Positions 22,495 to 30,102 of a DNA stretch of 32,909 bases are shown here, one piece after another (the first letter of the stretch is position 1; each line of letters opens with the position of its first letter). The notes under the pieces were generated by a model. The model saw nothing but the letters and a program-made list of their open reading frames with translations. It ran no database searches and was not told the origin of the DNA. The translations under genes and the position numbers were made by a program. Source of the stretch: Kiritimatiellia bacterium (GTDB lineage: Bacteria > Verrucomicrobiota > Kiritimatiellia > RFP12 > UBA1067); the NCBI GenBank assembly GCA_017463935.1, contig JAFUEM010000013.1, positions 1 through 32,909 of the forward strand. Direction: 5' to 3'.

Positions 22495-23445
22495 GTGGAG
22501 AATGTGACCAGAAGGGGTTTCATAGCAGCGCTTGCGGCCGGGGCGCTGGCTCCGGCCGGCGCGTTTGCGGATGACGGCGCGGCGCTTTCGTCGAAAATGA
22601 AGGTGAAGAGATATTCCGTGCCTGTCGGCGCGAGCGCGCCGTTTACCGCGCTCCACATTTCCGACACGCATATTTCGCTGGCGGACATCGTGGACGGCAG
22701 GCCGCATCCGCGAAACGCGGAGGCTCGGGCGAAGTGCTTCCCGCATGCGAACGACGCGTTCAAGGCGGCGCTTGCATACGCGCGCGAACATGACGAGACG
22801 GTGATACACACAGGCGATCTTATCGACTATGTGAACGAAAGAAACCTCGATATCGCCAGGGCGTGGACGCGGGTGTCGCGCGGAGGAATCATCGCCGCCG
22901 GCAACCATGAATACTGCCAGACGGTCGGCGACGGCAGGACCGAGGACGAGGCGTACAAGGCGGAATCGCGGGCGCGCGTGCAGGCGGCGTATCCCGGCAA
23001 TCTGCTTTTTGAGTCGCGGATTGTGAACGGCGTCAACTTCGTTTCGTTCGATAACATCTACTATTACGTGCCCGCAGGGGTGCCGGAGATGTTCGAGGTA
23101 GAGGCGGCGAGGGGGCTGCCGATGGTGCTTTGCTGCCATGTGCCGTTCTACACTCCCGAGATATACGAGGCGGTGACTCGCGGCGACGTGACGCGTGCGC
23201 CGTATCTTTGCGGCACGCCGGACGAGATCGTCGATCAGGTGAAAGACAAGTACCGCCGCCGCCAGCAGCGCGCTGACGCCCGGACGCATGAGTTCGTGGC
23301 GCGGTTGCGGGGCGAGAAACTTGTAAAGGCTGTGCTTTGCGGTCATCTCCACTGGCCGCACGTCTCAGACTTCGCGCCAGGCGTTCCGCAATACTGCGTT
23401 GGTGCAAACTTCAAATACGAGGCGTTCGAGCTTGCATTCTGCTGA
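22495..23445 (+). CDS. Tat-exported calcineurin-like phosphoesterase (third in window)
   Basis: The 316-residue protein starts at GTG 22495, five bases after a strong GGAGG (22485-22489); no better ATG exists. VTRRGFIAALAAGALAPAGA is a Tat signal. Motifs: HISDTHI (Asp57, His59), HTGDLIDY (Asp108), AGNHEY (Asn137-His138), CCHVPF (about 216) and CGHLHWPHV (about 283). Gly-Asn-His-Glu in place of GNHD is common in this superfamily. It belongs to the GH97/GH36 operon and is the fourth exported phosphohydrolase in the window. The substrate is unknown. Its sequence differs clearly from the pair at 12580-14702, so it was recruited separately. Confidence 0.86.
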   Translation: MENVTRRGFIAALAAGALAPAGAFADDGAALSSKMKVKRYSVPVGASAPFTALHISDTHISLADIVDGRPHPRNAEARAKCFPHANDAFKAALAYAREHDETVIHTGDLIDYVNERNLDIARAWTRVSRGGIIAAGNHEYCQTVGDGRTEDEAYKAESRARVQAAYPGNLLFESRIVNGVNFVSFDNIYYYVPAGVPEMFEVEAARGLPMVLCCHVPFYTPEIYEAVTRGDVTRAPYLCGTPDEIVDQVKDKYRRRQQRADARTHEFVARLRGEKLVKAVLCGHLHWPHVSDFAPGVPQYCVGANFKYEAFELAFC

Positions 23446-23471
23446 CATGCGGAGCTTGATCTTTGCCGGAC

Positions 23472-23501
23472 GTGACGGCGACGCGTGGATTATGGTATAA
23501 T
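23472..23501 (+). promoter_or_regulatory. Promoter ahead of the truncated glycosyltransferase leader
   Basis: GTGACG (23472-23477), 18 bases, perfect TATAAT (23496-23501), extended as ATGGTATAAT. The -10 box ends 8 bases before ATG 23510, so the message would begin at or next to the start codon. It is the only evident promoter for the symporter gene at 23692. Confidence 0.7.
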
Positions 23502-23509
23502 CTGCGGCG

Positions 23510-23695
23510 ATGGTCATGAGAATCGTACAACTGGTGCCTGCGATGGAGCAGGGCGGCGTAGAGCGGGGCGTTGTCGAGATGAACCGTGCGCTTGTGCGCG
23601 CCGGATGCGAGAACACCGTCGTATCGGCGGGAGGACGTCTTGTCGAACGCATTGTCAAAAGGGTCAGCCCCTTCTGTATAAGGGGGGTGGAATGA
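23510..23695 (+). pseudogene. Truncated GT4-type glycosyltransferase N-terminus
   Basis: The ORF encodes 61 residues. The first 48 (MRIVQLVPAMEQGGVERGVV, then EMNRALVRAGCENTVVSAGG, then RLVERI) are a textbook first beta-alpha-beta unit of GT4-family glycosyltransferases, where the 'Q-G-G-V-E-R' loop binds the nucleotide sugar. The remaining 13 residues are read out of the REP-like motif at 23652-23683 and unrelated bases, so the roughly 320 residues of a complete enzyme are missing. The stop (TGA 23693-23695) overlaps the ATG of the symporter gene. It cannot be an active transferase. It now sits where a leader peptide would be. Confidence 0.75.
23652..23683. repeat. REP-like motif at the glycosyltransferase breakpoint
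   Basis: TTGTCAAAAGGGTCAGCCCC, then TTCTGTATAAGG. The motif closely matches 20634-20665 and shares its left half with 18381-18390. It begins exactly where homology to glycosyltransferases ends and lies 9 bases before the symporter start, with AGGGGGG downstream of it supplying a ribosome site. Confidence 0.72.
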
Positions 23696-24876
23696 AAATG
23701 CGGCGAACGACAAAAGGTCTGGGTCTTTTCGGCCGCATCCTGATCGCGATCGCACTTGGCGCGGCGTTTGGGTTCGTTCTGCCCGACGTCGGCGTGCGGA
23801 TCCTCAAGACGTTCAACGTCTTCTTTGCGCAGATTCTGAAGTTCATAGTCCCGCTCCTGATCCTCGGCCTTGTAACGCCAGCGATAGCGGACGTCGGGAA
23901 GGGCGCGGGCAAGATGCTGCTGGCGGTGATGGCCGTGTCGTACTGCTCGACGGTGACGGCGGGGTTCTTCGCCTATGGCGCGGGCTCTTTCCTGCTGCCG
24001 CACTACGTGCAGCCGGGCGCGTTCGAGGCCGTCGGCAACGGCAAGGAGTTCCTGCCGTTTTTCGAGCTGAAGATCCCGCCAGTGTGCGACGTTCTGACGG
24101 CGCTGGCGCTCGCCTTCATGGTCGGCGTCGGCATTGTCTTCACCGGATCGACGTCGCTTAAGCGCGGCGTCGGGGAGTTTGGCGCAATCGTGAAGCTGAC
24201 GATCATGCGCGTCATCATCCCGGGGCTGCCCGTCTACATTCTGACGATGATCAGCGAAATGACGGCGTCTGGCAAGCTCGCGGCGACCGCCGGCGTGATG
24301 TTCAAGGTCATCGGGACGGGTTGGGGACTGACGATCGTATTCCTAGCCCTCCTCTATCTGGTTGCCGGCGCGATTGCCGGACGCAATCCTTTCGTCTGCC
24401 TGTGGCGGATGCTGCCCGCGTATCTGACTGGGCTGTCCATCGCATCGTCCTCCGCCGTCATCCCCGTCACGCTAGACTGCTGCGAGAAGAACGGCATCTC
24501 GAAGAACGTCCGCGACTTTGTCGTGCCGCTCTGCGCGAACGTCCACATGGTTGGCAGCGCCATCAAGCTTCTGACGAGCGCCTACGCGATTTCGATTCTC
24601 TACGGCTTCGACATGCCTCTGGCGGGCGTTGCGAACTTCGTGTTCATGATGGCGATCGCCGCCGTCGCCGCGCCCGGCGTGATGGGCGGCGTCTTGATGG
24701 CGAGCGTCGGTCTTGTCGAGTCGATCCTCGGCTTTACGCCGGAGCAGACGGCGCTTCTGATGACGTTCTACCTTGCGCTCGACGGCTACGGCCCGGCCGC
24801 GAACGTGACGGGAGACGGCGCGGTCGCCTTGGCGCTCGACCGCTTCTTCGGTACGAGCGACGCCCGCACGCTTTAA
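23692..24876 (+). CDS. Dicarboxylate/amino acid:cation symporter (DAACS family)
   Basis: The protein has 394 residues from ATG 23692, behind AGGGGGGTGG. An earlier in-frame start at 23485 lies over the glycosyltransferase remnant and is rejected. The inner-membrane protein has eight or more hydrophobic segments. Family motifs: FAQILKFIVPLLILGLVTPA (helix 2), SIASSSAVIPVTLDCCEKNG (the serine-rich hairpin), VVPLCANVHMVGSAI (the helix 7 position of NMDGT, here altered to N-V-H-M-V-G-S-A), and LDGYGPAANVTGDGAVALALDR (helix 8 with substrate-binding Asp/Asn). The family takes up glutamate, aspartate, C4-dicarboxylates or Ser/Thr with Na+ or H+. The altered NMDGT motif makes substrate choice uncertain. 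It closes the GH97/GH36/phosphoesterase operon. Confidence 0.82.
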   Translation: MKMRRTTKGLGLFGRILIAIALGAAFGFVLPDVGVRILKTFNVFFAQILKFIVPLLILGLVTPAIADVGKGAGKMLLAVMAVSYCSTVTAGFFAYGAGSFLLPHYVQPGAFEAVGNGKEFLPFFELKIPPVCDVLTALALAFMVGVGIVFTGSTSLKRGVGEFGAIVKLTIMRVIIPGLPVYILTMISEMTASGKLAATAGVMFKVIGTGWGLTIVFLALLYLVAGAIAGRNPFVCLWRMLPAYLTGLSIASSSAVIPVTLDCCEKNGISKNVRDFVVPLCANVHMVGSAIKLLTSAYAISILYGFDMPLAGVANFVFMMAIAAVAAPGVMGGVLMASVGLVESILGFTPEQTALLMTFYLALDGYGPAANVTGDGAVALALDRFFGTSDARTL

Positions 24877-24943
24877 TGTCGCGCGAGGCTCCCGCAGCTG
24901 ATGTCGCAATTCTGTTTGGTTGGCTGTAAATTGTGAGGAGAAA

Positions 24944-24956
24944 CCCCTTTTGACAA
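24944..24956. repeat. REP-like half-site (CCCCTTTTGACAA)
   Basis: Inverted copy of the TTGTCAAAAGGGG half-site, located in the 113-base gap between the symporter (plus) and the AraC gene (minus), which converge here. The gap has no further gene and no clear terminator hairpin. Confidence 0.55.
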
Positions 24957-24989
24957 GAGACAGGCACTGGTTTTCCTCGCGCAGATTCA

Positions 24990-25904
24990 TCATGGCTTGC
25001 TGTCTATCAGAACTACTTGTCGAGTGCCAGACTTCTGCCGCCAGTGACTTGGGGATGTCCCGACAATGCGCGAGAAGGTGTCGGTGAAGTGTTGGTGGGA
25101 ATTGAAACCAAGCCGCATCGCTATCTCGGATATGGCCAGCTCGGATTCGAGTAAAATCTCCTTCGCCCGCTGTATGCGGCATTCAATCTGGAACTTCACG
25201 GGAGGAAGACCTGTCCTTTTGCGCAAAAGATTTATGAAGTGCGTCTTTGAGAGGCTCGCCTTTTCGGCAAGTTCGGCGACTGTGAAGTTTTTCTCAGGGC
25301 TTTGACGGATCATGTCGGCAATTCTGGTTATGCGATCTGCGCGATTGTCGATTCTGCACTTTCCTTCGGACTGCTGAATTATTGTCGTCAGAATCGAAAG
25401 CAGCAGTTGCCTCATCATGAGAGACGTCCAGGCGGATTTCGGCAGATGCGACAAACGGTAGAGCCGGGAAAAAGATTTCGCGACAAGGGCTTCGCATTTG
25501 CCCGACGGCACCACCGGCGGCAGCTCGGTCAGTCGGCGCCATAAAACAGCCGACTCGCCTCGGGGCAGCCCAAGCAACGATTTGGCTTTAGCACGCGACA
25601 GCATAAGGTAGTGCAAGACCAAACCAGAGGGGCTCGACATCAGGTGATGAGGAGAATTCGGCTGGTTTATGAAGAAGTCGCCAGGCATAAGCGGGTAGTC
25701 CTCGCCATATGCGTTAAGCGCCAGAGACTTCCGTTCGCAAAAGCCAATCTCGAGAATTCCGGGGTGGATGTGCTCTTCGGTAGGGGCACGCATTTTCTGA
25801 AACCGCGAGTATCCAATAAGAATCAATCCATCCAGACCGTGTCGCGATGGATTTATGGCCTTTGCCTCTGGTGTGGCCGCGTACTCTGCCAAGATTCGCT
25901 TCAT
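24990..25904 (-). CDS. AraC-family transcriptional regulator with cupin-like N-terminus
   Basis: The protein has 304 residues from ATG 25904; a GTG four codons upstream is also possible. The N-terminal half looks like the AraC ligand/cupin fold: HIHPGILEIGFCER and YPLMPGDFFINQPNSPHHLM are its usual strand motifs. Residues about 205-300 form the double helix-turn-helix: FTVAELAEKASLSKTHFINL and ISEIAMRLGFNSHQHFTDTF, ending in the family pattern G-T-S-P-S-H-W-R. It is a cytosolic DNA-binding activator or repressor that probably responds to a sugar. It is the last gene of a minus-strand block that starts with the sialidase operon and has its own promoter. Base composition is lower in GC than the 10-20 kb genes. 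Confidence 0.85.
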   Translation of the reverse strand: MKRILAEYAATPEAKAINPSRHGLDGLILIGYSRFQKMRAPTEEHIHPGILEIGFCERKSLALNAYGEDYPLMPGDFFINQPNSPHHLMSSPSGLVLHYLMLSRAKAKSLLGLPRGESAVLWRRLTELPPVVPSGKCEALVAKSFSRLYRLSHLPKSAWTSLMMRQLLLSILTTIIQQSEGKCRIDNRADRITRIADMIRQSPEKNFTVAELAEKASLSKTHFINLLRKRTGLPPVKFQIECRIQRAKEILLESELAISEIAMRLGFNSHQHFTDTFSRIVGTSPSHWRQKSGTRQVVLIDSKP

Positions 25905-25943
25905 AGAGAGATGCACTGCCGTTCAGCAGGTGATTCTGCGGGT

Positions 25944-25972
25944 AGTATATCAAATCGTGTTTTATGGCGCAA
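25944..25972 (-). promoter_or_regulatory. Sigma70-like promoter of the AraC regulator
   Basis: On the minus strand TTGCGC (25967-25972), 17 bases, TATACT (25944-25949). The leader to ATG 25904 would be about 33 bases. The rest of the 25973-26119 gap shows no gene and no clear hairpin. Confidence 0.65.
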
Positions 25973-26119
25973 CGAGCAGAATTGAACAGGTCCCCCGATG
26001 GTTTCTATGGAGGGTAGGGTGGTCGACACTTGCTCTAGGGGCCTTTTGTTTTGCCTATATCACTTTGCGCCAATCGTTCCGGCATGGGTATACTTTACTG
26101 GCTAAGTTAAAAGTAGTGC

Positions 26120-27313
26120 CTAGTTGGCTTCGGCTTTCCACTTCGTAGCCATTATGCAGGGTTTCCCGCCAGTTGGTGGTTGCTGATAGTAAACTGTCAG
26201 TATCGATCCATCATCCAATTCTACTGAGGCTGGATAGCCCAAATCATTATTCGTCGCACCAGAGAGTTTGATTTCGGCACCCCATGTGTGCCCACCATCG
26301 GATGAGATGGAGGCATACTCGCCGAATCCACCTCGATCTTTTTTGCGTCGACCATACACTGCCAAGAGTCGACCATCTTTCAGCGTAAGCAGATGAGGCG
26401 GCAAACCTGAAAGGGAGGTTGCGGTAATCGGCTCCCATGTTTTTCCGCCATCTTTCGAGCGTGTCTGGCGCATCAGCACATCTTTTGCATAGTCGGCGCG
26501 TATTAGCGCATAGAGTTCGCCGTTGGGCAACTCTGCAACATGGGGCTCGTGGAACCAAAATTTCCGCTTATCGTTTTCGCCGGCCGCGTCAGCTATACCG
26601 TCGCAAAGAGTAGTCCAAGAAAGTCCGCCGTCGACGGAACGCTCGACTGTAATTGTCGTGTGCTCCCAGTATTTCGGCGTGAACATCTGTTTTTCATTGT
26701 CGTCGAACCTCCGACCAAACTGAAGCAGAGTGCCATCGGAGAGGACGATTGGGCCGTGCGGTGTCTGTGAGCGGAGAGAGACTAGTTTTACTGGTTTTGT
26801 CCAGGTTTCGCCGCAGTCGGCAGACCATATCCCGTAGTTGCCGAAGTTCGCGCGTTTCTCAGCATCGCTCAAGGATCGGTCGAAATCCTGCCACTTTGCC
26901 TTATCGCATCCAGGCGGGGCATCTGTTGCGGAATCAATGTCGAAATATGTTCTGTAGGCGACGGAGTTGAACCATGTCACAAAGAGGCGTCCGTCTGGCA
27001 GTGCGACAATGCCAGCATCGCGATCGTCGAGTTTGGTCTTGCCGATTGTGAGTGGTGCGCTCCACGTCTCGCCGCCGTCCTTCGACTTGACCATTTGCAC
27101 CTTTCCCCAAGGGCAGATGTGCGCTTCGCGGTCGCCGGAAAACACTGCGATAATGGAGCCGTCTGCCGCCATCGCGACAGACGGCCATGAGCATTGCCGA
27201 CCGCTCTCCAGTGCAATCACTCGCGTCCACATAATTTCTGCTCCGTCTGCCGCCAATGCACCACACACAGCAACGACAGCGACAAGAGTCGCAAAAAGGC
27301 AATAGTCTCTCAT
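26120..27313 (-). CDS. Secreted sialidase-type BNR/Asp-box glycosidase (GH33-like)
   Basis: The protein has 397 residues from ATG 27313, with AGGTG as ribosome site; an in-frame GTG at 27322 would add three residues. CLFATLVAVVAVCGALAADG is a signal peptide. Five Asp boxes mark a six-bladed beta-propeller: SKDGGETW, SADCGETW, SVDGGLSW, SKDGGKTW and SSDGGHTW. FSGDREAHICPWG and DRDAGIVALPDGRLFVTW carry candidate active-site Arg and Asp, WFHEPHVAELPNG a Glu, and PASVELDDGSILTVYYQ the last blade. Sialidases cleave terminal sialic acid, but this propeller family also has exported members with other specificities. The NAL-family gene in the same operon supports sialic acid or a related keto-sugar acid. 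It is the last gene of the 31113-26120 operon. Confidence 0.8.
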   Translation of the reverse strand: MRDYCLFATLVAVVAVCGALAADGAEIMWTRVIALESGRQCSWPSVAMAADGSIIAVFSGDREAHICPWGKVQMVKSKDGGETWSAPLTIGKTKLDDRDAGIVALPDGRLFVTWFNSVAYRTYFDIDSATDAPPGCDKAKWQDFDRSLSDAEKRANFGNYGIWSADCGETWTKPVKLVSLRSQTPHGPIVLSDGTLLQFGRRFDDNEKQMFTPKYWEHTTITVERSVDGGLSWTTLCDGIADAAGENDKRKFWFHEPHVAELPNGELYALIRADYAKDVLMRQTRSKDGGKTWEPITATSLSGLPPHLLTLKDGRLLAVYGRRKKDRGGFGEYASISSDGGHTWGAEIKLSGATNNDLGYPASVELDDGSILTVYYQQPPTGGKPCIMATKWKAEAN

Positions 27314-27336
27314 ATTGGGCACCTGCCGGTATCGTG

Positions 27337-29019
27337 TTATTTGATGGTTATAATCAGCCCGCTGCGCTTGTTGAGCGTAGAGTCAAGCAGTTCCTTGCAC
27401 GACAATGCCCTGCGAGAAAGGCGGAATTCGTCAATCCAGCTTCCGTCGAAACCGTTGCTTCTCCAGCCATATGCGCTATTGACCTGCAAAGCGGCAGGGG
27501 TGTCGCTGACGGTAAGGGCATAGTCGAAGTCGATATTTGCCAAAGTGCCGACAACCTTGTGGTCGACATATGCCTTCGCTGTTAGAGCGCTGCGGTCGTA
27601 TGAAACTGCGATGTGATGCCACTGATTGTCGCAAAAGCCGGGATACGAGCCTATCATCTCCGCTGCCGAGCTTCCTTTGCGAAGTATCATGAAGTCAAGG
27701 CTGTCGGAACCGCTTTTCTTCCATGCATACAGCAGACTGCCGCTCGCCAACGTCCTTCCAAGGTTCATCAGGAATTTATTGCCAGATGGCGCAGATGGCA
27801 CTTTGGCAAAAAACTCAATCGTGAACGAACCGTTGAACACGGTATGCTCGTTGTTCACTATGTCATCCACAAGAAGAGACGCGGAATATCCGGCTGTACT
27901 GCCAGGCGTCAAATAAAGTGATGCAGTGTTCGTGACAGACATGTACGACCATGAACTTTCCGCAAACGTTGCACCGTAGAGTATTGCGCAAGGAAGCGCA
28001 GAGGCATCAACCGTAGGGGCTTTGCCAGCCGATGTGCTCCAAGTGAACTTTGCCGTGACGCCATATCCGCTGGCGTTTACATCCGTCAGACCGCTTTCTG
28101 CGGCAAATCCGCTGAGATCGGAAAGAGAAACATAGTCAAATGGAACGTAGCAGGCTGTATCAGCTGTGTCCACCGCAGGAACATAAGCCGCTTTGTGCAA
28201 GAATCCCGTTGTAGTCAATACGGAATCTGATATGCGAACTTCATCGATGAATCCCACATATTTGCGGTCGCCACGGCTGGGCATGCAGCCAATCGACAGC
28301 GGTTTTTCCGTGTCGTAAACAAGACCGCCCGTAATGGGGCGCGTTGCGACTCGCGCATAATCGAAGTATAGCGTCGCTGTTGTTGTAGAGCCATCGTAAG
28401 TCATAGCGACATGGTGCCATTTGCCATCGTTGGCGCCAGCGTTATGGGCTAATGTGTAGGAGCCAGTATTGTAAAACTGACCGCTTACTGCGCCTTCCTT
28501 AGTCAACATGATTGCCCATGCCAGCCACTTTTCGTTCGGCATCACGACAAGAGCCTGATCGCCATCGGACTGGTTGTTTCCGACGGATGACTTGAAGAAC
28601 AGTTCAACTGTGAACGATGAAAGCTCAAGTGCGGCATCATGCGCAACCGTCACTGCGCTTGCCGTGGAATAGTTGACCTTCGTCGAGGCGTGGTTGGCGG
28701 CATAGTTGGCGTTGTGAAAAAAGAATGCTTGTTCGTTTGCGTACTTCGCGGATGCGACAGAAACACCGACTCCGTTCGGAAAAGCGTTCGTCGAAAACGG
28801 GACGAAGCCAACCTCTGAATCAGAAAACGCACCATTTGTGTCCACCTGCTGGCATTTGCCGACAAGATGTCCTGGCTTGGCGGTGTTTTCAATGACCACC
28901 GAGGAACCGACCCTTCTGCCAATGCTCCCCTCGTTAAAGCGATACCACGCAATGGTTTCGCCTTTTGCAAGCGGTACAAGCAGCATTGCTGCCGTGCAGA
29001 CTGTCATTAGTGTTTTCAT
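27337..29019 (-). CDS. Secreted double LamG protein with short C-terminal tail
   Basis: The protein has 560 residues from ATG 29019, preceded by AAGGAGG. MKTLMTVCTAAMLLVPLAKG is a signal peptide. Two LamG (Laminin_G_3-type) domains are seen at about 25-270 and 290-550. The first has SSFTVELFFKSSVG, GKWHHVAMTYDG and KYVGFIDEVRIS; the second FTIEFFAKVPSAPSG, NQWHHIAVSYDRS and GSWIDEFRLSRRAL. This is the classical 'W-H-H-(V/I)-A-(M/V)-(T/S)-Y-D' and 'D-E-(V/F)-R' pattern. Its LamG type differs from the two plus-strand proteins, yet its end KRSGLIITIK follows the same tail pattern. It lies between a GH43-like gene and the sialidase gene. The likely role is binding or surface attachment, without visible catalytic residues. 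Confidence 0.85.
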   Translation of the reverse strand: MKTLMTVCTAAMLLVPLAKGETIAWYRFNEGSIGRRVGSSVVIENTAKPGHLVGKCQQVDTNGAFSDSEVGFVPFSTNAFPNGVGVSVASAKYANEQAFFFHNANYAANHASTKVNYSTASAVTVAHDAALELSSFTVELFFKSSVGNNQSDGDQALVVMPNEKWLAWAIMLTKEGAVSGQFYNTGSYTLAHNAGANDGKWHHVAMTYDGSTTTATLYFDYARVATRPITGGLVYDTEKPLSIGCMPSRGDRKYVGFIDEVRISDSVLTTTGFLHKAAYVPAVDTADTACYVPFDYVSLSDLSGFAAESGLTDVNASGYGVTAKFTWSTSAGKAPTVDASALPCAILYGATFAESSWSYMSVTNTASLYLTPGSTAGYSASLLVDDIVNNEHTVFNGSFTIEFFAKVPSAPSGNKFLMNLGRTLASGSLLYAWKKSGSDSLDFMILRKGSSAAEMIGSYPGFCDNQWHHIAVSYDRSALTAKAYVDHKVVGTLANIDFDYALTVSDTPAALQVNSAYGWRSNGFDGSWIDEFRLSRRALSCKELLDSTLNKRSGLIITIK

Positions 29020-29055
29020 TTTCTTTGCCTCCTTGTTTTACCGTTGTGTGCAAAG

Positions 29056-30081
29056 TCAGTGCTCTTGCGAGGAACTTCTTATGTGCAGGGTTTCGCCAGT
29101 ATCCTCAACTTCAAATAGCATCATGCGTTCGTCGGGGGAGTCGTTTGGACGGTGCAACGCAAGCATCAAGCGTCCGTCAAACGCACTGAAGATCATTCCG
29201 TGGCCGCCGTTCTCGCCGAAGAGAAGCGTATCTTTCGACCAAGGACCGGACAGTTTGCCGTTCTCCGACTTGCGAATAAACATGCAGTAATCGCTTTTGC
29301 CGTTACGCGTCAATGTGTTGGACCAAATCATGTAGAGTGCGTCATTTTTTTGTGAACGGTGGAAATACGGGCCATCGGTAATCACGCCAGCACCCGCCAT
29401 CGCCTCGGTTGCACAGAACATGGTTGTTGGTTCGGCGGTGAATGATGCAAGATCCGACGCGAGCGGTGCGCAACACATGCGCCCGTCTTTCGTCTGACAC
29501 CATTCGTGACAGAAAACCATATACGGATGCCCATCTTCAACATAAAGCGTGCCATCGAGAGTCATCCACTCCTGCGGCGGGACGGGTCCATTCTTTACCG
29601 GGGCAAACGGACCAGTCGGCTTCTCCGATTTGAACACCCATGTTCCGCGCGGCTCTATGAACTTTTCTCGTCCCTCCGCGAGGGTTGCGACCGGATAGCT
29701 GCCTTTCTCCAGCGTGATTGTGACTAGAAGGTAGTATGTGCCATTGTGCTTGTGCACCTCCGGAGCCCAAATCTTTGTAACGGGCAGATCGTCGGAAACA
29801 CGCATCACCTGCTGCTTTTCCGTCCAATTCTCCAAGTCCGTGCTTCTGCGCACGAATACACATTTGCCACCGCTCCACGGCTTCGATTCGTAAAGATAGT
29901 AAACTCCTTCATCAGGCAGGACAAACGGGTCGCGAATTTGAAACTCTGTTCTCGGCACGTTGGCATGGGGAATCGTTTTCTCCGCAAACATGGCCGTTGC
30001 CCCGTTCGCGCCTGTTGCCGCCATGGTGGGCAGGAGCGCCGCGAGAAGGAGTGACGATTTTGCCGCGAGAATCTTTTTCAT
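29056..30081 (-). CDS. Secreted GH43-like five-bladed beta-propeller glycosidase
   Basis: The protein has 341 residues from ATG 30081 behind AAAGGAAA. The signal peptide includes SSLLLAALLPTMAATGANG. The propeller starts FQIRDPFVLPDEGVYYLYES, where Asp51 matches the catalytic base of GH43. It continues WAPEVHKHNGTYYLLVT, TLDGTLYVEDGHPYMVFCHE (Asp and the candidate acid Glu), GPYFHRS and GENGGHGMIFSAFDGRLML with the usual metal/histidine position near the active site. GH43 and related families (GH32/62/68) remove arabinose, xylose or galactose. Many exported members in this phylum are annotated only as arabinosidase-like. It lies 36 bases before the LamG gene and 21 bases after the lyase gene, all in one transcript. 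Substrate is not determined. Confidence 0.78.
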   Translation of the reverse strand: MKKILAAKSSLLLAALLPTMAATGANGATAMFAEKTIPHANVPRTEFQIRDPFVLPDEGVYYLYESKPWSGGKCVFVRRSTDLENWTEKQQVMRVSDDLPVTKIWAPEVHKHNGTYYLLVTITLEKGSYPVATLAEGREKFIEPRGTWVFKSEKPTGPFAPVKNGPVPPQEWMTLDGTLYVEDGHPYMVFCHEWCQTKDGRMCCAPLASDLASFTAEPTTMFCATEAMAGAGVITDGPYFHRSQKNDALYMIWSNTLTRNGKSDYCMFIRKSENGKLSGPWSKDTLLFGENGGHGMIFSAFDGRLMLALHRPNDSPDERMMLFEVEDTGETLHIRSSSQEH

Positions 30082-30102
30082 GACGGTTTCCTTTTTGCGG
30101 CG

